Notes under the pieces: generated by a model | Database searches by the model: none | Told to the model about the DNA's origin: nothing | Seen by the model: only the letters and a program-made list of their open reading frames with translations | Assembly: GCA_964434865.1 (NCBI GenBank) | Contig: CAYSWV010000001.1 | Location: forward strand, 153,888-217,887 | Length of the DNA stretch: 64,000 nt | Direction: 5' to 3' | DNA from: CAYSWV01 sp964434865 | GTDB lineage: Bacteria; Cyanobacteriota; Cyanobacteriia; Thermostichales; Thermostichaceae | Part shown: piece after piece, positions 1-7,756 of the stretch | How positions within the stretch are numbered: the stretch's first letter is position 1 | How the letters are laid out: each line of letters begins with the position of its first letter | Position numbers and translations under genes: made by a program

Positions 1-1455
1 GCTTTAGGGTATCGCATTGTTAAAGGTGGCAGTAGCATCCGAGTGCCTTTGCTAGAACGGGTCTTACGCATGGATCTGACTAACATGATCATTGAATTAA
101 AAGTAACCAATGCGTATTCCAAAGGTGGCATTCCACTTAGTGTTTCAGGCGTAGCCAACATTAAAATTGCAGGCCAAGAGCCCACGATTCACAATGCCAT
201 CGAACGCTTGTTAGGTAAAAGCCGTGATCAAATTGAAGCGATCGCCAAAGAAACCCTAGAAGGCAATCTCAGAGGTGTTCTGGCTAGTTTGACACCCGAG
301 CAAGTGAATGAAGATAAAATCGCCTTTGCCAAGAGTTTATTAGATGAAGCCGAAGAAGATCTGCAACGCTTGGGCCTAGTGCTAGATACCCTACAGATCC
401 AAAATATTTCAGATAATGTCTCGTATTTAGATTCCATTGGTCGGCGCCAACAAGCCCAACTGCAACGGGATTCACGAGTCGCCGAAGCTAAAGCCAGAGC
501 AGAATCTAAGACCCGATCCGCCGAAAACGAGCAGATCACAGCTCTCAGACGCATTGATCGAGATATCGCCATTGCAGAGGCCGAAGCCGACCGTCAGATT
601 CAAGATGCCATCACTCGACGTAAAGCCGTTATTGCAGAAGCTGAAGCTAACATCGGAGCCTTAGTCGCCCGGACTGAAGCTGATGTCTTGGTCCAACGAG
701 AGCGGATCAAACAAGTCGAACAACAATTGCAAGCAGATGTGATTGCGCCGGCCGAAGCCAGTTGTAAGCGAATCTCAGCTGAGGCTAAAGGGCAAGCTGC
801 TCGGATTATTGAAGATGGTAAAGCGCAAGCCATGGGTCTGAAGCGATTAGCGGAATCTTGGCGACAGGCTGGCAGCAATGCCCGCGAGATCTTTCTCTAT
901 CAAAAGCTGGATGTACTACTCAAAACTATTGCTTCGACGGTCCCTGATGTGGGTGTTCAAAATGTAACTGTGATCAATAGTGATGAAGGGAATACGGCTG
1001 TTAAGGTCGCTGCCTTTTTTGAACAACTCCGGCAAGCCTCTGGGATCGATGTGGCGGAAACGGTGCGAGGTCTTACCCAACCCAAAGCTTCCAACTCTGT
1101 AGCTTCAGATCTATCCCAACCTTTAGACGTGTCTCCGCCTCGCCCCTCATCAATCAGATCGCTAGACCCCCCCTTTGAAACCTTGACACCGCTAGAGTCG
1201 AGACAGCTACCCTATATTGATCCCAAGATCCGGGCCAAAGTTAAATCCATCCTTGATGCAGCCGCCAATGATAGCTTGTTTTCTACCGATGCCGAGCAGG
1301 TGATTGAGCAAGCCATTAAGTACAACCCTGATCTCCGCGAACAGCTCTTAAGTGTTTGGCAACAAGGCGGGGGCGAAGCTCTGGCTCACCTGTTTGAGCA
1401 TCCCCAAGTGACGATCTCCATACAACGGCTCACACCTTTACTCTATGGGTTGTAA
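1..1455 (+). CDS. Flotillin-like SPFH/band 7 protein, 5' end outside the window
   Basis: The reading frame is open from base 1, so the gene starts upstream; about 484 residues are visible. The first residues (YRIVKGGSSIRVPLLERV) match the early SPFH/band 7 domain of flotillins, which scaffold ordered membrane microdomains. The SPFH part runs to about residue 145. A long Ala/Glu/Arg-rich coiled coil typical of flotillins follows (about residues 145-290, with many AEA repeats), then a conserved tail and a Pro/Ser-rich linker leading to a short C-terminal domain (about 400-484). That extra domain is longer than in simple FloA/FloT proteins and I do not recognise it. The N-terminal membrane hairpin, if present, is not in this window. 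An exact HIP1 octamer lies at 238-245. Family assignment is secure; the name floT or floA is not. Confidence 0.9.
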   Translation, partial: ALGYRIVKGGSSIRVPLLERVLRMDLTNMIIELKVTNAYSKGGIPLSVSGVANIKIAGQEPTIHNAIERLLGKSRDQIEAIAKETLEGNLRGVLASLTPEQVNEDKIAFAKSLLDEAEEDLQRLGLVLDTLQIQNISDNVSYLDSIGRRQQAQLQRDSRVAEAKARAESKTRSAENEQITALRRIDRDIAIAEAEADRQIQDAITRRKAVIAEAEANIGALVARTEADVLVQRERIKQVEQQLQADVIAPAEASCKRISAEAKGQAARIIEDGKAQAMGLKRLAESWRQAGSNAREIFLYQKLDVLLKTIASTVPDVGVQNVTVINSDEGNTAVKVAAFFEQLRQASGIDVAETVRGLTQPKASNSVASDLSQPLDVSPPRPSSIRSLDPPFETLTPLESRQLPYIDPKIRAKVKSILDAAANDSLFSTDAEQVIEQAIKYNPDLREQLLSVWQQGGGEALAHLFEHPQVTISIQRLTPLLYGL

Positions 1456-1846
1456 TCTGAGTCTCTATCAAATCTCGCTGTATCCTTATAATGTAATACT
1501 TTATAGCTGATGGTCGGTTGGGTCTTCCCAGTTAAAGCTCAATAGACTTGAGTGGATCGGTAGGATAGCTTTAGGGGTATACTAGGTAACTTCGAGTGCC
1601 CGTTTCCTGGGAGTACGTAGCCTGTTCAAGTTATAAGCTTTGCTGAGGATCGCTAGCTTGAGGTGGCTATTGAGCTGAGCTATTGCTTCAAACCACAGTA
1701 GAGCTTACCTTAGAGTCTCTGTAGAACCCATAAATTGACTACTAAAGTAAGACATAAGTTTAGACAGATAACGCTATATGGCCGATCTGATACTAATAGT
1801 TACTCCCTATACTCATTGAGTATATTCTCTTTAATCTGATCTGGTA
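1456..1846. other. Intergenic region, 391 bases
   Basis: There is no open frame of useful length, no tRNA-like fold and no clear terminator after the flotillin gene. The only distinct structure I see is the 7-3-7 palindrome at 1808-1824, just before the next gene. Confidence 0.6.
1808..1824. promoter_or_regulatory. Perfect 7-3-7 palindrome upstream of the DUF2949 gene
   Basis: TATACTC-ATT-GAGTATA is a perfect inverted repeat that ends 22 bases before the ATG at 1847. The position fits an operator or a leader hairpin. It does not match the NtcA consensus GTA-N8-TAC. The regulator is unknown and the regulatory role is inference from position and symmetry only. Confidence 0.35.
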
Positions 1847-2065
1847 ATGAATATGACTGACTTAAATCAACTTCAACCGCTTAACTCTCACGATCAAAAA
1901 CTGTTTGATTTTATTGAGAGACATCATCTCATCTCTCCCCAACAATTAGCTCTAGCGCTTAAGTTGCAACGGCAATCCCAAGGCCGTCTTGATATGATCC
2001 TGTGGCAGTTAGGTTTTATTGATAGCCAGGATCTAGCCAAGCTATTACAACTCCGTTACGCCTAG
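1847..2065 (+). CDS. DUF2949 family small protein
   Basis: This 72-residue protein has the pattern of the cyanobacterial DUF2949 family: a helix beginning LFDFIERH, the ISPQQLALAL segment, then MILWQLGFI followed by a short acidic helix. The fold resembles the small helical N-terminal module of type II secretion/pilus ATPases (MshEN-like), but no function has been established. There is no signal peptide or membrane segment. It is an isolated gene preceded by a palindrome and has a weak ribosome binding site. A second ATG at 1853 is possible as the start. Family call is fairly sure; function is unknown. Confidence 0.75.
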   Translation: MNMTDLNQLQPLNSHDQKLFDFIERHHLISPQQLALALKLQRQSQGRLDMILWQLGFIDSQDLAKLLQLRYA

Positions 2066-2161
2066 GCATTACTGTCCTGATGAATAAGTCTATTGTTCTA
2101 ACCCATCATTCAGATTGCCCCACCTTGATAGAGACTTAGGAATAGGTTAATGGTTCAATGG

Positions 2162-2878
2162 CTACTGAAATAGAGGAATGATCCAGGCTGCAACGACACT
2201 CACCAAAATCCCGATTTCTAGGGTGATCATTGCTGTTATGGGTTGAAACCATCGTGTCCAAATTCCCTGCCGAACGGCTAACCACCATTGTGAGAGGTGA
2301 ACGGGCCAGAGGGCGGGGCTATCCTTGTCATGCAACTGCAAGGTCCACATAGAGATCAATAACGGAGAACCGCCTACTTTTGCATTCATCAGTAAGTGGA
2401 GCAAGATTGCAACTACCATCACCACCCACGAGATCAGATGAGCGTAGTACCAGCTATGGGTCAGTTCTCCCTTGGGTAACCAGGTTTCATCCATCATCTT
2501 GCCGCTAAACAGGGCGAAGGTTAAGGCCAGAAGTGCTACGGTATTGGTCACTTGATTTAAGGTGTACCATCCGATGGGTTTACCCAATTGAGCCAGCTGG
2601 CCCAAACGATCAGGTTGAATCAAACGTCTTTGCCCTCGATGGAAAGCATAGATCACAAACGCTGGAAATATCAGCAACGTCCACAACCCAAAGGTTCCAT
2701 GTATACCCTCGATAGCTTGAAAAGTAGGTAAGGGGATGCGGCCCCAGCGCCCATCGTAGGTGTCGTAGGTCCAGTAGGCAGTCAGAATCGCCGCAATCAG
2801 GGATAGTCCTGTGATGCCATGCAAAACACGGAGGAGTAACGGTTGATAGGGACGGGAGGGGGCCATCTTTTTAGTCAT
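2162..2878 (-). CDS. Cytochrome b561-like integral membrane protein
   Basis: 238 residues with about five hydrophobic segments (near 17-37, 59-79, 107-128, 146-166 and 213-236). Histidines sit inside or at the edge of these helices at H20, H60, H147 and H161, the arrangement expected for bis-histidine coordination of b-type haems in the cytochrome b561/hydrogenase cytochrome-b group. It would pass electrons across or along a membrane; the partner is not evident from the neighbours. The gene stands alone between the DUF2949 gene and a divergent esterase gene. An alternative is a DUF4405-type membrane protein without haem. Haem binding is inferred from the histidine positions. Confidence 0.7.
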   Translation of the reverse strand: MTKKMAPSRPYQPLLLRVLHGITGLSLIAAILTAYWTYDTYDGRWGRIPLPTFQAIEGIHGTFGLWTLLIFPAFVIYAFHRGQRRLIQPDRLGQLAQLGKPIGWYTLNQVTNTVALLALTFALFSGKMMDETWLPKGELTHSWYYAHLISWVVMVVAILLHLLMNAKVGGSPLLISMWTLQLHDKDSPALWPVHLSQWWLAVRQGIWTRWFQPITAMITLEIGILVSVVAAWIIPLFQ

Positions 2879-3345
2879 CGGTTCAATGAATTGGGTTTAA
2901 AGGTGAAGCAGTTGTTTCAGGTTAGACATAGATCTGAAAGGCAACTGATCTGACTTATCGTTACCTCCAATCGGCCCTGAGATTTTTGTCAAATTCAGTT
3001 TAGCCACAGACGCTTATTATACCACCTGGATCACCATATCTCAATCTGTTCTTGAAACACTCGATCGTCTCCAGTTGCTTCTATTATTAGAAGAGAGGCT
3101 GGCTCACCTTGTGCAATCTTCTACTAATTCCAGTGAATGTCTAAGTATTACTGAAGAGATCCCACGTATAAGCAATCTTTTATACTGACAAGGTTTGGTG
3201 TTGGTACTCAAGTTTTAGTCTTCAGTCATTTATAGACTGTTAAGTATAGTTAACTTGTGTTTAATGTCTTGCCCTTAGCATTAATGGCCTGAGTTAGCCA
3301 GTATCTATACTTTCCGCTTACATCTAGAATTTTGAGGACTGTACT
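2879..3345. other. Divergent intergenic region, 467 bases
   Basis: This spacer lies between the divergent cytochrome and esterase genes and must hold both promoters. A stretch of 79 sense codons is open on the + strand (2949-3188) but has no early start codon; I treat it as chance or a remnant. A GAGGA ribosome binding site precedes the GTG at 3346. No other supported feature. Confidence 0.5.
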
Positions 3346-4353
3346 GTGAAGAAGCTCCATCATGGGGTGTCGCTGGGATCCCTTATTTTGACCTGTATGG
3401 GGTGTGGTCATGCGTCACCAACTGCTATTATTGAACCTTCAAGTGATCCTGAATCAGTAGCTCTAAGGACTGAGAATCTAGCTGCTAAACCAATCTCTGG
3501 GGACTTTGAGGCTGGGGATAGTATTCAAGGTTCAATGAGAGTAGCTCCTTTGGAGAGGGGTATGATACGAGACACTCTTGTGTATGATGGTTTGACTCGT
3601 AGCTATACTCTCTATATCCCAACTAATTATCGTCAGCAGCGGACCCTAGCTTTAGTTATCGCACTCCATGGGTTGCTGGGTACAGGGGACGGCATGATGG
3701 ATTTAACAGGTTTGAATTACTTTGCAGACCAAGATAATTTTATTGTAGTTTATCCCGATGCTGTCGAGCGGGAATGGAATTCACGTACTGATCCAAGGGG
3801 ACCCGATGATGTCGGTTACCTAAAAACTTTGATTGATCAGTTGCAAACCCACTACCCTATCAACCCGGACTGGGTCTTTGTGACTGGGTTATCCAATGGG
3901 GGGCGGATGGCGTATCAACTGGCTTGTGATCAGGCTGATGTAGTGACAGCTATTGCACCTGTGGCTACCTCCTTGGATGTCGATACTGCCTGCCAACCGG
4001 TTGAACCTGTTTCAGTCATGGCTTTTCATGGCCTCCAAGATCGAATTGTGCCCTATGGGGGTGGAGTCTCGCCCTTCTTTGCGCCTCTGGTCAGCCCTGA
4101 GGAACTTGTTGACTACTTACCAGTCCCTGAAACGCTCTTATTTTGGTCAGATGTTAATGAATGCCTCACACGCTCATCGGAAATAACCAGTACCGGAACT
4201 CGTCAGATCGCTGATCCCTGTGCCCGCAACACCCGTGTTGAACTTTTCACAATCGCTGATGGGGGGCATGTATGGCCAACATTTTCAAATTCGGCCTTAT
4301 CAGCAACCGCAACCATGGTTGAGTTCTTTAAATCCCATACCAAACTGCAATAA
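3346..4353 (+). CDS. PHB depolymerase/feruloyl esterase-like alpha/beta hydrolase (LpqC type), secreted
   Basis: 335 residues. The N-terminus has a lysine, a hydrophobic stretch and a cysteine (LTCMGC), compatible with a lipoprotein or secretion signal although the lipobox is imperfect. The alpha/beta hydrolase core starts near residue 85 (RSYTLYIPTNY). The probable catalytic triad is S183 in GLSNGG, D232 in HGLQDRIVP and H308 in DGGHVWP, with the oxyanion HGLLG motif near 107. This matches the esterase PHB depolymerase/LpqC family, which hydrolyses ester bonds of polymers or aryl esters outside the cytoplasm. GTG start with a GAGGA site about 10 bases upstream. The substrate cannot be read from the sequence, and no PHA granule genes are nearby. 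Confidence 0.85.
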   Translation: MKKLHHGVSLGSLILTCMGCGHASPTAIIEPSSDPESVALRTENLAAKPISGDFEAGDSIQGSMRVAPLERGMIRDTLVYDGLTRSYTLYIPTNYRQQRTLALVIALHGLLGTGDGMMDLTGLNYFADQDNFIVVYPDAVEREWNSRTDPRGPDDVGYLKTLIDQLQTHYPINPDWVFVTGLSNGGRMAYQLACDQADVVTAIAPVATSLDVDTACQPVEPVSVMAFHGLQDRIVPYGGGVSPFFAPLVSPEELVDYLPVPETLLFWSDVNECLTRSSEITSTGTRQIADPCARNTRVELFTIADGGHVWPTFSNSALSATATMVEFFKSHTKLQ

Positions 4354-4421
4354 CATGATATCTCAGCCCCAATTTGGCCCCTATGGCTCGGGTTTTGTTA
4401 TGTGAAGCATGCATCTCCAGG

Positions 4422-4610
4422 CTCAGATCACGGCTACTTTGCTTCAGATCACACGTACTTAGTCTTAGATCAAGCTTACTTTGCCTCAAGTCAGGCTTAC
4501 TTTGCCTTAGGGTACCTTTGCTGTGCCTCAGATCAAGCTTACTTGACTTCAAGTGAAGTTGACTTAGCCTTAGGTTAAATTGACTTAGCTTTAAATCTGG
4601 CTAACTCTGG
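4422..4610. repeat. Degenerate 21-bp tandem repeat, nine copies
   Basis: Nine consecutive 21-base units fill 4422-4610 exactly (9 x 21 = 189). The approximate consensus is CTCAGATCAAGCTTACTTTG plus C. The first three and sixth units keep AGATCA; later units drift. Because 21 is a multiple of three, several frames stay open on both strands and produce spurious heptapeptide-repeat reading frames. The array occupies most of the 320-base spacer between the convergent esterase and coiled-coil genes. I see no protein support for coding and treat it as a minisatellite. Confidence 0.85.
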
Positions 4611-4673
4611 GATTGGGATCAGCTACTTTGAAATGAAGCCCCAATGTCTCATGAGTGTGCCAACTACATCACC

Positions 4674-5192
4674 TTATTCATTGGCAACCTCTTCCTCTGA
4701 TTGGTCTGGATCGTCAAATAAAGCTTCAACATTTTTGAGCCGATCGAGTAACAGTTGCACCTGTCGCTGATTGGACTGGATGGTATCGGTTAGGGTAGTT
4801 AGCTCTTCAGGGATCTGTTGTTGTAGGGTGTCCTGTAGCTGCTGTTGTCGACTGAGTTCGGCGGCAACTTCCTCAATCTGGGCCAGTAGCTCTTGTCTCG
4901 CGGCTTCTTCCTCCTGAAGGCGTTCTTGATAGAGGCGCTCTTGAATTAAGAACCGATAAGCAAACCAACCCACCACCACAATGGTCATAAACACAGCGAT
5001 CACTAAACCTGTGACCAACGTTTGGAGTAGTCCCCTCATCCGGTCCATGCGGCGATAGAGTTGCTCAACTTCCTGTTTGAGATTGAGATGCTGCTCTAGG
5101 ATCCGCTCAGGTGAGACGATCGTAGTAGCCTCTGAGGGTTGAGAGTTGGGCGGCAAGCTAAGCGAGGGATCATGGGGGGGAGGTTGAGTCAT
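4674..5192 (-). CDS. Single-pass membrane protein with cytosolic and distal coiled coils
   Basis: 172 residues. A Pro/Ser-rich N-terminus (1-30) leads to a short coiled coil (about 32-56), one transmembrane helix (about 58-81, VTGLVIAVFMTIVVVGWFAY) and a long Glu/Gln-rich coiled coil (about 84-160), then an acidic tail. This architecture suits a scaffold or oligomerising membrane anchor. I do not recognise a named family. The gene is alone, separated by 173 bases from the MscS pair on the same strand, and converges on the 21-bp repeat array. Real-gene status is supported by the coherent architecture; function is unknown. Confidence 0.7.
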   Translation of the reverse strand: MTQPPPHDPSLSLPPNSQPSEATTIVSPERILEQHLNLKQEVEQLYRRMDRMRGLLQTLVTGLVIAVFMTIVVVGWFAYRFLIQERLYQERLQEEEAARQELLAQIEEVAAELSRQQQLQDTLQQQIPEELTTLTDTIQSNQRQVQLLLDRLKNVEALFDDPDQSEEEVANE

Positions 5193-5365
5193 TAGCGTTC
5201 TCAGGCCGTTAAGATCTAGGTAACTAGGATAAATACAGCATAGGCAATCAACATTGATCTAAGCCAGTATTAGTTCATACTCTAACCATCTATCTCATTA
5301 AACATCCAACTATCCAGCTTATTCAACTTTGGCCGAAAGAGACTGATTGGCCAAAAGAGACATAC

Positions 5366-6514
5366 CTAAAGAGACATAGGTGAGTCAATATAAACTACCG
5401 ATTCTGGTGTTGTAAAGTGAAGCCCATAGGCCGCCAGCTTTTTAGCTAGTGTATCATTGGCTAACTCCAGTAACCGCTTCCGTAACTTAAGTGAACTTTC
5501 TCCCGAACTGGAGATAAAAAAGATAATCCGAGCTCGAGTCGCCATCAGCTTGGGTAAGGCGCAAAATTGGATCCGAGTACTTTCTTGATCAAAACCCCAA
5601 AAAACTTGGCTAGCTTCCTCAACCATTTGTTGAACCAGAGCTTGTTCAGCTGTCTTTAAAGTTTTAGTGAAGTCCAAGCATAACAAGGCCATCACCTTTT
5701 TGCCACGACTAATATTTTCAATGTGTTTACTGGCCATCAGTGAATTAGGCACAATAATGATGGTATTTTGGGCCACTGTACGTAGCTTAGTCGAGCGTAA
5801 CCCAATGGCCTCAACACGACCATAAACATCTTCAGCATACATATTAAAATTAACTCGAATATACTCACCAGGTCGGTAAGGCCGATCTAAATAGAGTTCT
5901 AAGGTTCCAAATAGTCGACTCAACGTCTGTTGGGCGGCAAAGGCAACCGCAATCCCTCCAATCCCTAAACTCGTGATCAGAGCAAAGGGATTAACCCCTA
6001 GGCCAATAGCAAATATAGAAACCACAGCCACACTAATGAGACAATACACCAAGGTTTCAAAGGCTAAGACGATCTCATTCACTTCACCAAACCAGCGTTG
6101 AACCAACACAATCACTGATCGCCGAATGATCTGTTGAGCAATTTTAGATGCAAGCAGAATGACTGAAATTGAAAGAATAAAGTAAACTATTGATCCCAGA
6201 AAGGCGTAAAGTTCGTCGTTATTAATCAAGATATTAAGCCAAACGGCAATAAAGCTAAACGTAGCAATCTGGATAATCAGATTTTGAAAAGGCTGGATAT
6301 ATTGTTCAAAATAAGTGCTATCTGTTTCTTCAAGATAGCCACCACTGATCCGCAAAATCCACTGCAGTAAATGCGGTAGTGATCGCCCAAACGAAGGCGC
6401 ACTCACCACCACCACTGAAAATAACCCCAGCCTTAAGACCAGTTCTAAGACATCTTGCAGGATCTCGTCTTGGGCGATGATGTCGATCATCTTGAGGACC
6501 CTAGGATTACTCAC
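5366..6514 (-). CDS. MscS-family mechanosensitive channel (second of a tandem pair)
   Basis: 382 residues. Four or more N-terminal transmembrane helices precede the pore-lining helix and beta domain characteristic of MscS: FALITSLGIGGIAVAFAAQQ (pore region), then LDRPYRPGEYIRV, VEAIGLRSTKLRT and IIIVPNSLM. The C-terminal alpha/beta cage follows. Such channels release solutes when membrane tension rises after osmotic downshock. GTG start at 6514 with AAGG just upstream; an in-frame ATG lies at 6490. It begins 16 bases after the end of a paralogous gene, so the two are very likely co-transcribed and might form mixed channels. Confidence 0.92.
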   Translation of the reverse strand: MSNPRVLKMIDIIAQDEILQDVLELVLRLGLFSVVVVSAPSFGRSLPHLLQWILRISGGYLEETDSTYFEQYIQPFQNLIIQIATFSFIAVWLNILINNDELYAFLGSIVYFILSISVILLASKIAQQIIRRSVIVLVQRWFGEVNEIVLAFETLVYCLISVAVVSIFAIGLGVNPFALITSLGIGGIAVAFAAQQTLSRLFGTLELYLDRPYRPGEYIRVNFNMYAEDVYGRVEAIGLRSTKLRTVAQNTIIIVPNSLMASKHIENISRGKKVMALLCLDFTKTLKTAEQALVQQMVEEASQVFWGFDQESTRIQFCALPKLMATRARIIFFISSSGESSLKLRKRLLELANDTLAKKLAAYGLHFTTPESVVYIDSPMSL

Positions 6515-6530
6515 ACACCTTACTATAAAA

Positions 6531-7661
6531 TTAAATATTCATAGATTGAGGAAAATCAAGCGTTTCTTGTTCAAGATCAAAGTTAATCCCAAACTCTCTC
6601 AGTCGCCTGAGGATATTTTCTCTAGCAATCTCAAGCAGCCCTTTGCGTAACTCAAATGAAATCTCAGTGGTACCTAAAATAAAGAAAATGACTTGGGCCT
6701 CGACAATTTCTTGAGCTTGCTCATTAATAGAATCTTTTAAGGTGACCTGGGTCAAGCGATGATCGATACCCAAAATATCGCTGGTGCTACCCAAAATGAG
6801 CTGATGGATCAGAGCTTTCTCTTCGTCGGTCATTGATCGCAGAAAGGTCAGGTTGACCATCGAAATCACCCGTTTCGCCCGTGTCAAGTTCTCAATACTC
6901 ACCTGGGCTAGATTACTGTTAGGCACAATTACCAGGGTGTTTTTGCCCGATAGCCTGATCTTGGTTGACCGCCAGCCCACCGACTCCACGCGTCCCATGG
7001 TCCGATCGGGCAGATGGATATATTCATCAACTGTGAAGGGTTGGTCAATGTAGAGGACAATACTCCAGAGAATTTGCTCAATCACCTTCTGGGAGCCAAA
7101 GGCCACGGCTGCCCCTGCCACACTCAAACTGGCAATCAATCCAATCAAGTTGATCGCATGGGTCTGAGCAAAGATAAATATAACGACTAAGACAATCGCG
7201 GCTTTGCTTAAGACTTGCCCCAACACCAGGAGATCACTATTAATTTTGGTGTGGTCTTCCAGGGCAATTTCAAGTAAGTACTTATCAAATAGATCTTTGA
7301 AAATCCTAAAGCCCATGACGGTGACAGTTAAGCCTACCACCAAGCCGAGGGGGATTTCTAGGTATTCTAACCAGTCGGGATCAGAAATAGACAGCAGAAT
7401 CAGATCAACGGTTACCAGAATCGTGGCCACCCCCAATCCATTTTGATGAGGCTGAATGACACTCTGATAAATGCCCTGGGCTTCCTGAGGTGAGAGGCGG
7501 TTGACTAAAGTCTCAAGGAGCTTGGGGAGTTGAACGTAGGATAAGCCAGCAATCAGTAAAAAGACGAGAAAGCAGACCACCCCCAAAGTTAGAGCTACCC
7601 CTATCCTTAAGGAATCGGGCAAATTAAGTCCACTCTCTAAGCTATTGATGATCTCATTCAT
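6531..7661 (-). CDS. MscS-family mechanosensitive channel (first of a tandem pair)
   Basis: About 376 residues with N-terminal transmembrane helices, a pore segment (IGLIASLSVAGAAVAFGSQ), then the MscS beta domain (IDQPFTVDEYIHL, VESVGWRSTKIRL, LVIVPNSNLA) and a C-terminal domain. It is paralogous to the next gene, 16 bases downstream. I chose the ATG at 7661 because an AAGG motif precedes it; an in-frame ATG at 7715 adds 18 residues but has no ribosome binding site and leaves only 41 bases to the divergent tex gene. Expected role: efflux of solutes on membrane stretch in the plasma or thylakoid membrane. Confidence 0.9.
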   Translation of the reverse strand: MNEIINSLESGLNLPDSLRIGVALTLGVVCFLVFLLIAGLSYVQLPKLLETLVNRLSPQEAQGIYQSVIQPHQNGLGVATILVTVDLILLSISDPDWLEYLEIPLGLVVGLTVTVMGFRIFKDLFDKYLLEIALEDHTKINSDLLVLGQVLSKAAIVLVVIFIFAQTHAINLIGLIASLSVAGAAVAFGSQKVIEQILWSIVLYIDQPFTVDEYIHLPDRTMGRVESVGWRSTKIRLSGKNTLVIVPNSNLAQVSIENLTRAKRVISMVNLTFLRSMTDEEKALIHQLILGSTSDILGIDHRLTQVTLKDSINEQAQEIVEAQVIFFILGTTEISFELRKGLLEIARENILRRLREFGINFDLEQETLDFPQSMNI

Positions 7662-7756
7662 GTAGCACCTTAAGCCCGATAGAAACGATCGGATCTGCAG
7701 CATCAAGCTGATCATAGCGGCTAAACTATACGACGATTCTCGATCTTTCTCTCGCT

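Noticed and set aside
2949..3188. 79-codon open stretch on the + strand
   Set aside because: It follows a stop directly, has no early start codon and no family resemblance; a stretch of this length is expected by chance in six frames.
4328..4556. Heptapeptide-repeat reading frames on both strands
   Set aside because: They exist only because the 21-bp repeat length is a multiple of three; no start context or protein family supports coding.
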